A stretch of 64,000 nucleotides of DNA from Tessaracoccus caeni. Its GTDB lineage: Bacteria; Actinomycetota; Actinomycetes; Propionibacteriales; Propionibacteriaceae. Positions 54,180 to 62,609 of this stretch are shown here, in pieces. Position numbers and translations under genes: made by a program. Position 1 is the first letter of the stretch, and each line of letters begins with the position of its first letter. Location of the stretch: the NCBI RefSeq assembly GCF_029211185.1, contig NZ_JARGDO010000021.1, positions 1-64,000 of the forward strand. Direction: 5' to 3'. The notes under the pieces were generated by a model. That model saw nothing but the letters and a program-made list of their open reading frames with translations, was not told the origin of the DNA and searched no databases.

Positions 54180-55001
54180 TCACTGCGACGACGGCGTCGC
54201 CTCCGGTCGGTCCTCGGCCGATCCCCGGCGGTACGACGTCGGCGCCAAGCCGAGAACCCTCCGGAAATCGCTGGTCAGGTGGGCGTGATCCGCATAGCCG
54301 AGATCCACGGCCACACGGGCGACGGTCAGCGTCGGATCGTCCCTCAGCCGCTGCGCCGCCTCCTGGAGCCGATAGCGCCGGATCATCGCCAGCGGGGCGA
54401 CGCCGACGTAGCGCTGGGCGAGCCGCTGCACCGCGCGCACGCTGAGATGCAGGCGTTCGGCCACCTGATCGACGCGCACGATCGTGCGGTCCGAGGAGAT
54501 CAGATCCTCCATCGCGTTGGCCAGCAATCCGCCCTCATCGGGGGCCGCCAGGGTGCGCGTCGCCCACTGCGCGTAGGCGTCGGCCGCAGCCTCCCTGGCC
54601 GCTGCCTCGTCGTCGTCCTCCATGGCAGAGCAGATCGCTCGATGCAGATCGGGTGCGTCGAACGGCACCTCCTGGTCGCGGATCGCGCCGGGATCGGAAC
54701 GCAGCGAGGCGATGCCGGCCGGGCGAAGCAGCGCGCCGACCGCCCAGCCCGTGCCGCTGAGGTCGCGGAAGGAGGCGCCCGTGCTCGGGCCGGAGAGCGT
54801 CACGCCCGCCCGCTCGACGACCAGATTGGATGCGGGAAAGGGCAGCAGGCTCTGCCGAGAGGTGCGGCCAGGTGCAAGCCTCCAGCGTGGGATCCAGAAC
54901 CAGCGGATCAGGTCGGCCAGCTCGGCGGGCGCGAGAATCCGGTGAAAGGTCGGAAGCCTGGCGGGGTAGAGCACACCTCGTGGGTCGCCGAGTTCGGCCA
55001 C
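54180..55001 (-). CDS. AraC-family regulator
   Basis: Transcription factor of 273 aa. The C-terminal AraC domain has two HTHs: VDQVAERLHLSVRAVQRLAQRYVGVAPLAMIRRYRLQEA and LTVARVAVDLGYADHAHLTSDFRRVLG. The N-terminal part (PTFHRILAPAELADLIRWFWIPRW…) is the DUF6597-like domain common in actinomycetes. Start GTG 55001 has AAGGAGG at ideal distance; a TTG two codons earlier is less likely. Divergent from the VOC gene, its probable target. Confidence 0.92.
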   Translation of the reverse strand: MAELGDPRGVLYPARLPTFHRILAPAELADLIRWFWIPRWRLAPGRTSRQSLLPFPASNLVVERAGVTLSGPSTGASFRDLSGTGWAVGALLRPAGIASLRSDPGAIRDQEVPFDAPDLHRAICSAMEDDDEAAAREAAADAYAQWATRTLAAPDEGGLLANAMEDLISSDRTIVRVDQVAERLHLSVRAVQRLAQRYVGVAPLAMIRRYRLQEAAQRLRDDPTLTVARVAVDLGYADHAHLTSDFRRVLGLAPTSYRRGSAEDRPEATPSSQ

Positions 55002-55072
55002 GGTCAACCTCCTTCGTGGATCCGTCGCGAATCTTCAAGCCGTCCGGGGCGGGGCGCCCGTAGGTTGCTGCC

Positions 55073-55579
55073 ATGAGCACTGACAACGAACCCCAGCTGG
55101 GCGTCACCGGCGCCCACACCACCGACGGCGTCCCGCACGGCTCCACCAGTCTGACCCCGTTCCTGGCCATCCCGGATGCCGCCGGCGCTATCGAATTCTA
55201 TCGATCCGTGTTCGGCGCGCGGGTGGTCGACGTCACCGAGACGGGCGGCATCGTCTGGCACGCGGACCTGGACTTCGGCAACGGCCAGCTGCAACTCGGC
55301 GAGCCCAACCCCGACTACGGTCTGATTCCCGCCCCGGAGGGCGAGAACGACTGCTACTCGATCGGGCTCTACTGCGCCGACGTCGACGGCACCGTCGCAC
55401 GCGCCGTGGAGGCGGGTGCCACCATCCGCGAGCCGGTGAGCACCTTCGTCTCCGGCGACCGCTACGCGTCTATCCGCGACCCGTTCGGCGTGCGCTGGTC
55501 GGTGATGTCCCGTGTGGAGGACATCACCGAGGAAGAGAGCGCGCGCCGCGTCGCCGAATGGGCCGCCACCTTCGCTTAG
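55073..55579 (+). CDS. VOC-fold (glyoxalase-like) protein
   Basis: A 168-aa VOC superfamily protein (PhnB/YdcR type). The doubled βαβββ pattern shows as TPFLAIPDAAGAIEFYRSVFGARVVD and later GLYCADVDGTVARAVEAGATIREPV…RYASIRDPFGVRWSVMS. Likely a metal-dependent lyase, dioxygenase or resistance protein; substrate unknown. Its TAG stop lies inside the left arm of hairpin H2. Confidence 0.9.
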   Translation: MSTDNEPQLGVTGAHTTDGVPHGSTSLTPFLAIPDAAGAIEFYRSVFGARVVDVTETGGIVWHADLDFGNGQLQLGEPNPDYGLIPAPEGENDCYSIGLYCADVDGTVARAVEAGATIREPVSTFVSGDRYASIRDPFGVRWSVMSRVEDITEEESARRVAEWAATFA

Positions 55580-55624
55580 GTGCTCGTTGTTCCACCGAAG
55601 ACGGTGGAACAACGAGCACCTAAG
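55575..55624. repeat. Long hairpin with CCACC/GGTGG apex, copy H2
   Basis: Perfect 22-bp stem, loop GAAGAC. Arms start CTTAGGTGCTCGTTG; the same outer arm occurs in H3 at 56648 but nowhere else seen. It ends 2 nt before the stop of the AbiEi-DUF559 gene. Confidence 0.9.
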
Positions 55625-55626
55625 CA

Positions 55627-56538
55627 CTACGGGCATCGACGGCAGCGGCCGGGATCTCCTTGCCACCCGCGACGGACGAGCGCTTCGGCGAGTTGGCTGG
55701 CGACGAGGCATGGCTGCCGCAGCACCGCATGCCAGCCGTAGCGCAGCGTGGTCGCGTCGAGACGGAGGGCGTGGGCGTTGTCTCGCAGCATGTCCTTGGA
55801 CCACTCGCAGTGGTCGCGCATCCCGTCGAGCTCGGCGATCACGCGGAATGCGTCGAAGTGACAGTCGATGCGGCCTTCTTCGGACATAGCCTGCCGGCGG
55901 GGAGTCGGCAACTGGTGCGCGATGATCACGCTTTCGTCGAAGAGCCATTCCAGCGCGCTCTCGATTCCGGCTTTCCCTACGGAGCACATAGCCCGGATGT
56001 GCGTGCTGTGCCGCACGCGTTGGTGTCGCTCCAACTCGGCAAGCAGCCGTTCGGGCGTCGTGATCCTGCGCGCGAGTGCTCTGGAAACGGCGTCCATGGT
56101 GTCGACGAGACCACTGTCGCGGGCGACATCGATCAGACTCTGTTCGACAGGCAGCCGAGCGGGTGCCCCACGACCGCTCCGGGCTCCCCGTCGGTAGCGC
56201 GTCGCCCATCGCCCCACCTGGATCGGTTGGTGGCGGGTGTGGTCCCACACAACGATCTCCGAGGGAGGGTCGCGCAGCGCGCCGGCCAGGTAGGCGGCAG
56301 CCGACGAGCCGATCACCCCGTTCGGCCCGCTATAGAGCGACGCAGCCCAGATCGCGGATTCAAATGTCGGTGGCGTCGACAGGTATAGCCCGGGGGTCAC
56401 CCTGGCCCACGCCGAGGTCACACGCTCACACACGCGCCGCGTGAGGCCGGCGTCGAGAAGCTGCGAGACGGTGATGACACCGCTCTGATCCCTGAGTAGT
56501 CGCCCGACTTCTCGCGGTAACGGGTACTGAAGAGGCAT
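55627..56538 (-). CDS. AbiEi-type HTH protein with DUF559 endonuclease-like domain
   Basis: A 303-aa protein starting at ATG 56538. The N-terminus (LPREVGRLLRDQSGVITVSQLLDAGLTRRVCERVTSAWARVTPGLYL) is the winged helix of AbiEi antitoxins, followed by the AbiEi-type middle domain. The C-terminus (EEGRIDCHFDAFRVIAELDGMRDH…KDMLRDNAHALRLDATTLRYGWHAV) is a DUF559/Vsr-like nuclease fold with D and E in the expected places. Such proteins are plentiful in actinomycetes without a known role. No AbiEii toxin is adjacent. It is flanked by hairpins H2 and H3, whose arms match each other. Confidence 0.8.
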   Translation of the reverse strand: MPLQYPLPREVGRLLRDQSGVITVSQLLDAGLTRRVCERVTSAWARVTPGLYLSTPPTFESAIWAASLYSGPNGVIGSSAAAYLAGALRDPPSEIVVWDHTRHQPIQVGRWATRYRRGARSGRGAPARLPVEQSLIDVARDSGLVDTMDAVSRALARRITTPERLLAELERHQRVRHSTHIRAMCSVGKAGIESALEWLFDESVIIAHQLPTPRRQAMSEEGRIDCHFDAFRVIAELDGMRDHCEWSKDMLRDNAHALRLDATTLRYGWHAVLRQPCLVASQLAEALVRRGWQGDPGRCRRCP

Positions 56539-56647
56539 ACCCCCAGCCTGGAGCGACTGTCGCCAGACATGAAGGTTCCCAGCCAGACGGACAACACCTC
56601 GCGGCAAACGGGCAACACGTCGCTCATCCGGTTCGAAGTCACCGCGT

Positions 56648-56697
56648 CTTGAGTGCTCGTTGTTCCACCAACTTCGGTGGAACAACGAGCACCTAAG
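56648..56697. repeat. Long hairpin with CCACC/GGTGG apex, copy H3
   Basis: 22-bp stem with two mismatches, loop AACTTC; arms GTGCTCGTTGTTCCACC match H2. It adjoins the broken end of the DUF6924-like frame. Confidence 0.9.
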
Positions 56698-57038
56698 CCT
56701 CGATCCTGGAGGTTGCATACCGGGCTCCAGAGATTTGCAGCAGCGCACCGAAACGGCTCCAAGTCCGGCTCGGAAACACTGACGATCAGCACCGGATAAC
56801 CATCGCCGAGCAGAGTGGTCGAATCGGCGATCGCCACAAGCGTGAACTCAGAGGAGATCAGTGCGCTTAGCTGCTCGGGCATCGCCCCGTCGTGATCTCT
56901 ATCCGACACGGGATACAGATCCGAAAGGAACCCGTCCTCGGACGGCGTCTGGATGACACGTATCAAGTCCTGCCATTCGTCGGGATGCTGAAAGTCCGTT
57001 CGGATCAGGAGATACCCCTCGCTGTTCTTCGGCAACAT
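56698..57038 (-). pseudogene. DUF6924-like gene broken at hairpin H3
   Basis: From ATG 57038 the frame reads LLIRTDFQHPDEWQDLI…LVAIADSTTLLGDGYPVLIVSVSEPDLEPFRCAAANLWSPVCNLQ, which fits the DUF6924 pattern up to the point where relatives continue NLSIANMDF. Here it runs instead into hairpin H3 and then non-family sequence to a stop at 56418. The C-terminal third is missing, so the gene is probably dead. Function of the family is unknown. Confidence 0.6.
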
Positions 57039-57219
57039 TGCAGTTCACGCTCCTTCGCATGAATAAGGAGTTCCCGTACGCGGGGATGCCTTCTCTCTGG
57101 ACTCGGACTATCTGCTCCTGCTTCGGGCCAGTGCTAAACCTGGGTGGGGCGGGTCGCAGACAGACCGAAGAGGGACGGCCCCGATTGCGCCGTACGGACC
57201 AACTCCGTACACTTTACTC

Positions 57220-57507
57220 ATGAGCGCACCCACCGAGTCCCCCAAGGACGCCCGCCTCGACTTGCGGCTATCCCAGGACAGCCGGGCCCTGATCGCTGAA
57301 GCAGCCTCTCTCACCGGGACCAGCCTGACCGACTACGTGCTCAGCGTTGTTGTTCCGGCCGCCCGTCGCGACGTCATTGAATCGAAGACCATCCGCGTAT
57401 CCAAGAGCGCTTGGGACGACTTCCTCGACATCCTCGATCGGCCCGACAACCCGGAGTTGACGGCCCTGCGCGAACACCGACCGTCGTGGGACGAGCCCCG
57501 GCCGTGA
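57220..57507 (+). CDS. tacA: DUF1778 antitoxin (TacA-like)
   Basis: A 95-aa ribbon-helix-helix antitoxin. ARLDLRLSQDSRALIAEAASLTGTSLTDYVLSVV (10-45) is the DUF1778 RHH, and the tail (WDDFLDILDRPDNPE…) wraps the toxin. It overlaps the acetyltransferase toxin by GTGA and should repress the pair. Confidence 0.92.
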   Translation: MSAPTESPKDARLDLRLSQDSRALIAEAASLTGTSLTDYVLSVVVPAARRDVIESKTIRVSKSAWDDFLDILDRPDNPELTALREHRPSWDEPRP

Positions 57508-57989
57508 GGCCGGCCCGACCGCGCCCAGTCCTTCCGGGAGACCCCGTCGCGGCATTCGACTGCGGTATCGATGCCCTCAACACCTGGCTCGCCGGGCGCG
57601 CACTGCGCAACGAACGCACCGGCGACTCCCGAACCTACATCAGCATCGACCTCGACACAGGAGACATCGCAGGCTATTACAGCCTTGCAGCATGGTCGGT
57701 CTCTCACGACGAGATCGGAGGTGGCTGGCTTTTGCGCAATGCGCCCGACCCTGTATCGGTGGTGCTGTTGGGCCGGCTCGCGGTGTCCGTTGATGCGCAA
57801 GGTATAGGGCTGGGCAGGGATCTGCTTGCCGATGCGCTTGCCAACGCCCAGGCCGGCGCCCGGGTACTCGGCGCCCGCGCGCTCGTCGCTGAAGCCATCA
57901 ACGAGGATGCTGAGCGGTTCTACACACACGCTGGACTGTGGCGGTCGAAGGTGCGCCACGATCTCTTCGCCGCGCGACTCAACCGCTAA
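57504..57989 (+). CDS. tacT: GNAT acetyltransferase toxin (TacT-like)
   Basis: Type II toxin of 161 aa that, in studied TacT proteins, acetylates the amino group of charged tRNA and stops translation. FDCGIDALNTWLAGRALRNE (16-35) is the family opening and VVLLGRLAVSVDAQGIGLGRDLLADAL is the acetyl-CoA loop (Q/RxxGxG/A). The C-terminal tyrosine in RFYTHAGL is in the expected place. Starts at GTG 57504 inside the antitoxin stop. Confidence 0.92.
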   Translation: MRPARPRPVLPGDPVAAFDCGIDALNTWLAGRALRNERTGDSRTYISIDLDTGDIAGYYSLAAWSVSHDEIGGGWLLRNAPDPVSVVLLGRLAVSVDAQGIGLGRDLLADALANAQAGARVLGARALVAEAINEDAERFYTHAGLWRSKVRHDLFAARLNR

Positions 57990-58024
57990 CCCCCTCAGCG
58001 AGCTACCACGTCAGCCGTCCACAG

Positions 58025-58681
58025 CTACACGTATTTCGTTCCCTCACGGATGGACAGCGGCGCGAGCCGATCCCGGTACGTCTCCACAAAGCGACGCACC
58101 CATTCGGGATCGGTCTTCGAGTAGTCCCGCAGCGCCCAGCCGATGGCCTTGTTCACGAAGAACTCCTTCTGGCCGAGGTTGTTCACGATGATGCGTTCCA
58201 GCAGCGCGGTATCCATCCGGCCTTTGCGTTGGAGCTGATGGTCGATGGCGATGCGACGCAGCCAGAAGTCGTCGTCGATGCTCCACTCCAGCAGCGTCTC
58301 GTTGACGTGAGGATGGGCGAGCGCGATGTCTCCGACGATGCGGTCGAGCCCGTCGATGGTGTCCCACCACGACTTGGTCTGGGCGAGCCGCTTGAGGCGG
58401 TCGACGTCATTCGGGCCGAGTAGGCGGGACACCGTCGAGAGATAGCCGACCGCCACGTATTGGAGTTCGCGGTAAGGACACTCCCAGCAGGCATCGACGA
58501 AACCCCAGTCGACGGCCGCCGCAGTCCGCGACTCCGCAAAGCTCACCTTCGTCAGCGTCTTGCGCAGGGGCGTCGGAACGCCGAGGAAGTCGAACTGATC
58601 GCGCATGTAGGCCCGCATTCCGTCCGCCTTGACGGGGTCCGCATGCTCCCGGAAGTCCGCCAGCAGTGCATCGAAGTCCAT
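58025..58681 (-). CDS. DNA alkylation repair protein (AlkD-like)
   Basis: HEAT-like repeat DNA glycosylase, 218 aa. FLGVPTPLRKTLTK, the W-EC-YRELQYVAVGYL helix, TKSWWDTIDGLDRIVGDI (D is the catalytic residue region) and KEFFVNKAIGWALRDYSKTDPEWV are those of AlkC/AlkD proteins. It removes 3-methyladenine or 7-methylguanine in relatives. Monocistronic, divergent from the ABC genes. Confidence 0.94.
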   Translation of the reverse strand: MDFDALLADFREHADPVKADGMRAYMRDQFDFLGVPTPLRKTLTKVSFAESRTAAAVDWGFVDACWECPYRELQYVAVGYLSTVSRLLGPNDVDRLKRLAQTKSWWDTIDGLDRIVGDIALAHPHVNETLLEWSIDDDFWLRRIAIDHQLQRKGRMDTALLERIIVNNLGQKEFFVNKAIGWALRDYSKTDPEWVRRFVETYRDRLAPLSIREGTKYV

Positions 58682-58718
58682 TTCGGCACTCTATCGCCAC
58701 TGAGACGCCGGACGGATA

Positions 58719-58774
58719 CCGCTTAAGAGTTCGCTATTCCACCAAAGTTGGTGGAATAGCGAACTCTTAAGCGG
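58719..58774. repeat. Long hairpin with CCACC/GGTGG apex, copy H4
   Basis: Perfect 25-bp stem, loop AAAGTT; outer arm CTTAAGAG…, shared in part with H5. It lies between divergent genes, so it cannot be a terminator for either. Confidence 0.9.
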
Positions 58775-58870
58775 AAGCCTCTCGGGTAGCTGGCGAGATC
58801 AGCGACCTCGACGAGCGCGAGCCCATCTCAGGTTAGGGTGGAGTGCAATTCCTAACAGGCAGGAAGTGCA

Positions 58871-59742
58871 ATGGGCGACAACAACGGCGTCATCGTCGAT
58901 CGATTATCGAAGCGGTACCGCGAGACCACGGCGGTGGACGACATCTCTTTCGAGGTGCCACCGGGCAGCGTGTTCGCCTTCCTCGGCACCACGGAGCCGG
59001 CAAGTCGACGACGATCAACTGCCTCACCACGGTGCTCGCGCCCAGCTCCGGCACGCTCACCGTGGCCGGCCACGACGTCGCTGCCGAGGGCGACGCCGTG
59101 CGACGGGCGATCGGCGTCGTGTTTCAGGAGTCGCTGCTCGATCACGTCCTGACGGTGCGCGAGAACCTCGCGCTGCGCGCCCTCCCCTACCTGTCGACGC
59201 GCCAGGCGATCCGCGCCCGCATCGAAGCCTTGAGCGCGCTCGTCGAGCTCGACGACTTCATCGACCGGCGCTACGGAAAGCTCTCGGGAGGCCAGCGCCG
59301 ACGCGCCGACATCGCGCGGGCGCTCGTGCACGACCCGCGAATTCTTTTCCTCGACGAGCCGACGACAGGCCTCGATCCCGCCAGCCGCCGGGTGATGTGG
59401 CGCACCATCCACGGCCTGCGCGAGCGCACTGGTCTGACGGTCTTCCTCACGACCCACTACATGGAGGAGACCGAGGAGGCGGATCGCGTCTGCATCATCG
59501 ACCGTGGAAAAATCATCGCTGACGGTACGCCCGCCGGACTGCGGGCGAGATACAGCTCGAGCATCCTCACCCTGACGACGGCCACCGGCACCGAACGACG
59601 CACCGTGCACGATGCCGCCGAAGCTCGTCGGATGCTGGCCGACCTGGGCGACGGCGTCGTCGACTTCGAGTTCCGCCACGGCCGGATGGACGACGTCTTC
59701 CTGGCCCTGACGGGGCGTTCCGGAGAGGAGGAGGTCGCATGA
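58871..59742 (+). pseudogene. ABC transporter ATP-binding gene with frameshift in Walker A
   Basis: Frame 1 from ATG 58871 reads GVIVDRLSKRYRETTAVDDISFEVPPGSVFAFLGT; at about 58990 the sequence shifts and the second frame continues HGAGKSTTINCL to the end at 59742. Adding one A restores FLGTNGAGKST. The rest is intact: LSGGQRRRADIARAL, LFLDEPTTGLDP, TTHYMEE and the DrrA-type tail. It is either a recent pseudogene or an assembly error in an AA run. The permease overlaps its stop by ATGA. Confidence 0.8.
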
Positions 59743-60617
59743 GAAATGTGCTCGGCATCTCCGGTCGCAACCTGACGCTGTTCTTCCGCGACCCGCTGAA
59801 CGTGTTCTTCTCGTTGATGGGCGCGCTGATCATCTTCGTCCTCTATGCCCTGTTCCTCGGCAACCTGCAGATGCTCTCGATCTCCGCAGCGGTTCCCGGC
59901 GCCAGCGAGCAGTTGGTGAGGGGCTTCGTCGATTCCTGGATGCTCGCCGCCGTCGTGGCCCTCTCGGCGATGACCACCCCGCTCGGCGCGCTGTCGGTGT
60001 TCGTCGAAGACGCCACCACCAACCGGTTCCGCGACTTCCTCGTCACCCCTATTCGTCGAGGCCAGCTCGTGCTCGGCTACATGGGATCGGCATTCGTGAT
60101 CGCCATCTTCATGACCACGATCGTGTTCCTCGTCGCCCTGGGATACCTATGGATCCTGAGCGGGGTGGTGCTGGGTGCGGCCGAAATCGCACGTTCCTTC
60201 CTGTGGATCATGCTGATCGCCGCCGGGTTCACCGCTCTGTGGTCCTTCGTCGCGTCCTTCCTGAAAACCCAGGGATCCTTCGCAGCGCTGTCGACGGTGG
60301 TGGGTACCGTCGCCGGGTTCGTGGCGGGCGCCTACCTCGCCGTCGGGCTCATCCCCGACGCTGTGCGTCACGTGATCGCCGCACTGCCTTTCGCCCAATC
60401 CGCGATGCTGCTGAGGCGAGAGTTCACCGCCGCACCCCTCACCGAGCTCGTCGACGGAGACCAGGAGCTGATCGACGGCCTGGGCGAGTTCTACGGCGTC
60501 ACGCTGCACGTCGGTGGTTGGGCCGTTCCCGTGTGGTTCGCGGTCGGCGTGCTGGTCGCGCTCGCCGTGGTGTTCACGGTGCTGGCGGCATCCCGGATCC
60601 GATCCCGCATCCGGTAG
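59739..60617 (+). CDS. ABC-2 type permease
   Basis: Membrane subunit of 292 aa partnered with the preceding ATPase. Six hydrophobic segments, opening with SGRNLTLFFRDPLNVFFSLMGALIIFVLYALFLG and including the ABC2 core TPLGALSVFVEDATTNRFRDFLVTPIRRGQLVLGYM (broken here). The substrate is unknown. The gene pair is enclosed by hairpins H4 and H5. A TetR gene lies convergent downstream. Confidence 0.92.
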   Translation: MRNVLGISGRNLTLFFRDPLNVFFSLMGALIIFVLYALFLGNLQMLSISAAVPGASEQLVRGFVDSWMLAAVVALSAMTTPLGALSVFVEDATTNRFRDFLVTPIRRGQLVLGYMGSAFVIAIFMTTIVFLVALGYLWILSGVVLGAAEIARSFLWIMLIAAGFTALWSFVASFLKTQGSFAALSTVVGTVAGFVAGAYLAVGLIPDAVRHVIAALPFAQSAMLLRREFTAAPLTELVDGDQELIDGLGEFYGVTLHVGGWAVPVWFAVGVLVALAVVFTVLAASRIRSRIR

Positions 60618-60635
60618 GCCCAAACTCAGCCGTCA

Positions 60636-60691
60636 GAGCTTAACCGCTCGCTAGTCCACCGAAGTCGGTGGACTAGCAAGCTCTTAAGCGG
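60636..60691. repeat. Long hairpin with CCACC/GGTGG apex, copy H5
   Basis: ~22-bp stem with a few mismatches, loop GAAGTC; right arm ends CTCTTAAGCGG as in H4. Lies between convergent genes. Confidence 0.85.
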
Positions 60692-60722
60692 CGAACTCTC
60701 GGGGCAACGGTCCGGATCCCGC

Positions 60723-61325
60723 TTATCCGGCAGGTCCGAAAAGCCGATCCAGATGGTGGTCGATCGCCGCGAGTGCCGCGTGCGGCTCGATGACGTCGAG
60801 CTCGAGCAGCTGAGCGAAGCCGCTCAACGACAGGATGAGGTCGGTCTCTACGACCGGGTCACGGTCCGGCGGGATCTGCTGCTCGGCGATCGCCTCTCGG
60901 ATGAGACGCTCAACCATCGCACGCCCATCCCGCAGCCCCGCGCCGACCTGTTGGTGCAACGATGGGTCGTGCATCGCTTCGAGCACATAGGCCGCGTTCA
61001 GACGACTGGTGGCACGGGAGTCGGGCTGAAGAGGCAGCAGTTCCGTGATGACGATACGCAGCACGTCGCGCGGATGCGGCGGCTGATCCAGAGCGGCCAG
61101 ACGTTGCGCGACTCGGCGCGATGTCTGGTCCGAGGAGAACTCCATCGCGAAGGTCAGCATCTCCGCCCGCGAAGAGAAATAGTGCTGCAGTTGCCCAAGC
61201 GATACCCCCGCCTCGCGGGCGACCTCGCGCATCGTCGCCTTCGCCCACCCCTGCTTGTCGACGACCCGCCACAGCGCATGGGCCATCGACGTCCGTCGCT
61301 CTTGGTGGTCGACCTGCTTCGGCAT
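60723..61325 (-). CDS. TetR-family regulator
   Basis: Repressor-type protein of 200 aa; start ATG 61325 has AGGAAGG eight nt upstream. The HTH is AHALWRVVDKQGWAKATMREVAREAGVSLGQLQHYFSSRAEML. The C-terminal helices (…LLPLQPDSRATSRLNAAYVLEAMHD) fit the BetI-like TetR_C group. It probably controls the adjacent ABC pair or the divergent DUF1992 gene. Confidence 0.92.
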   Translation of the reverse strand: MPKQVDHQERRTSMAHALWRVVDKQGWAKATMREVAREAGVSLGQLQHYFSSRAEMLTFAMEFSSDQTSRRVAQRLAALDQPPHPRDVLRIVITELLPLQPDSRATSRLNAAYVLEAMHDPSLHQQVGAGLRDGRAMVERLIREAIAEQQIPPDRDPVVETDLILSLSGFAQLLELDVIEPHAALAAIDHHLDRLFGPAG

Positions 61326-61397
61326 CTGACACCCTTCCTGTTCCAATACATCTGACATACTACAGGTGACTTGAGACCCCATCGGGATGGAGTGACG

Positions 61398-61988
61398 ATG
61401 ACGGACAACCAACCACCCCTCGCGTTCTACAACCCCGCCGCCATCGTGTTCGACGCCGATGTGACCATCGCACTGATCGCCGACATGCGGATCAGGAAGG
61501 CCATGGAGCGAGGCGAGTTCGACAACCTTCCCGGAAGCGGCAAACCGCTCGACCTCCCGAAGGATCACGACCCCAACTGGTGGCTCAACAACCTCATGAA
61601 ACGCGAGGGGCTCGTTCTCCTGCCTCCCTCCATCCAGCTGCGCAAGGAGGACGCAGCGCTGGACGAACAACTCGATGAGTTGCCCAACGAGGAGGCCGTC
61701 CGTCGCGAGATTGCCGAGTTCAACGAGCGGGTGATCCGCGCTCGTTACCAGCTGCCGGCCGGACCACCTCTGATCACCATGCCGCGCGAGACCGAGGCCA
61801 CGGTGGCCGCGTGGGCCGAGCGCAGAGCCCAGCGAGCCGCGGAAGCCGCCCGCGAGAAGGCACAGAGAGAAGCCGCCGCGGAGGGCAGCACTCGCCAGGG
61901 ACTCCTGAGATCGGCAATCGAGAGACGGCATCGACGGCGAGCGGCCCGCCTGGCCGGAACGCCGCATCCCGGAAGCGAGCCGCGATGA
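61398..61988 (+). CDS. DUF1992 (DnaJC28-conserved-domain) protein
   Basis: A 196-aa cytosolic protein. DMRIRKAMERGEFDNLPGSGKPLDLPKDHDPNWWLNNLMKREGLVLLPPSIQLRKE is the DUF1992 signature (shown in part), followed by a basic, alanine-rich helix. The domain occurs alone in bacteria and with J domains in eukaryotes; function unknown. Divergent from the TetR gene. Confidence 0.93.
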   Translation: MTDNQPPLAFYNPAAIVFDADVTIALIADMRIRKAMERGEFDNLPGSGKPLDLPKDHDPNWWLNNLMKREGLVLLPPSIQLRKEDAALDEQLDELPNEEAVRREIAEFNERVIRARYQLPAGPPLITMPRETEATVAAWAERRAQRAAEAAREKAQREAAAEGSTRQGLLRSAIERRHRRRAARLAGTPHPGSEPR

Positions 61989-62067
61989 GCCGGCGCGTCA
62001 CTGCACGGGATTCATCGCGACGGACAGTGAACCGAGGTGGCCGGCTCCACGAGTGGCTGGATGGGAT

Positions 62068-62479
62068 CGTCACGCACGCTTGCTGCGCATCGCCTTCAGC
62101 TGTCTGAGCGACGGGTCCGCTGCCAGTTCTTGGTAACGCTCGGATTCACGCGCCACCAAGGCGACGCGCGCATCGGCGTCGTGATGGACGCCCCAGCCGT
62201 AGCGTTTGCCGAGCGGTGACGACCGGAGGCAGGCCTGGTCTTGGCGAAGAACGCGGCACGGGCATCGGCTTGCTCCTCCTCCGGGATGCCTTGCCTCAGC
62301 GCGTACACCTCGAACAGCACGTCGTCGCTGGTGCGCCGATAAGGATCGGCGGCGATCAGGTCGTACTGCAGCGAGGCGACCGTCGGGGTGTTTCCGCGCG
62401 TCGGCGGCACTTCGGCCTGCGTCACGGGGCAGTCCTCGGCCACCTGGATGAACGTATTGGCGTAGTTGGTGCTTCCCAT
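62068..62479 (-). pseudogene. DUF6157 gene with frameshift
   Basis: ATG 62479 begins NYANTFIQVAEDCPVTQAEVPPTRGN…SLQYDLIAADPYRRTSDDVLFEVYALR, typical of DUF6157. Near 62230 the frame shifts; the family sequence continues in the next frame as PLGKRYGWGVHHDADARVALV…LKAMRSKRA to the stop at 62068. A missing C in a CCC run (…AGGCC-TGCC…) explains it. Either a new pseudogene or an assembly error. Function of the family is unknown. Confidence 0.75.
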
Positions 62480-62609
62480 GCTCCAGTCTCGCGCCGCGGG
62501 GAGGTCAATGCGGCCGCCGACGTGTCGGTTACGCGTACGGCGGATGAACAGTGACCACCGGGCAGCGCATTCCCAGACCAGTCGGCGGCATCGATCGCAT
62601 ACTTGTCGG

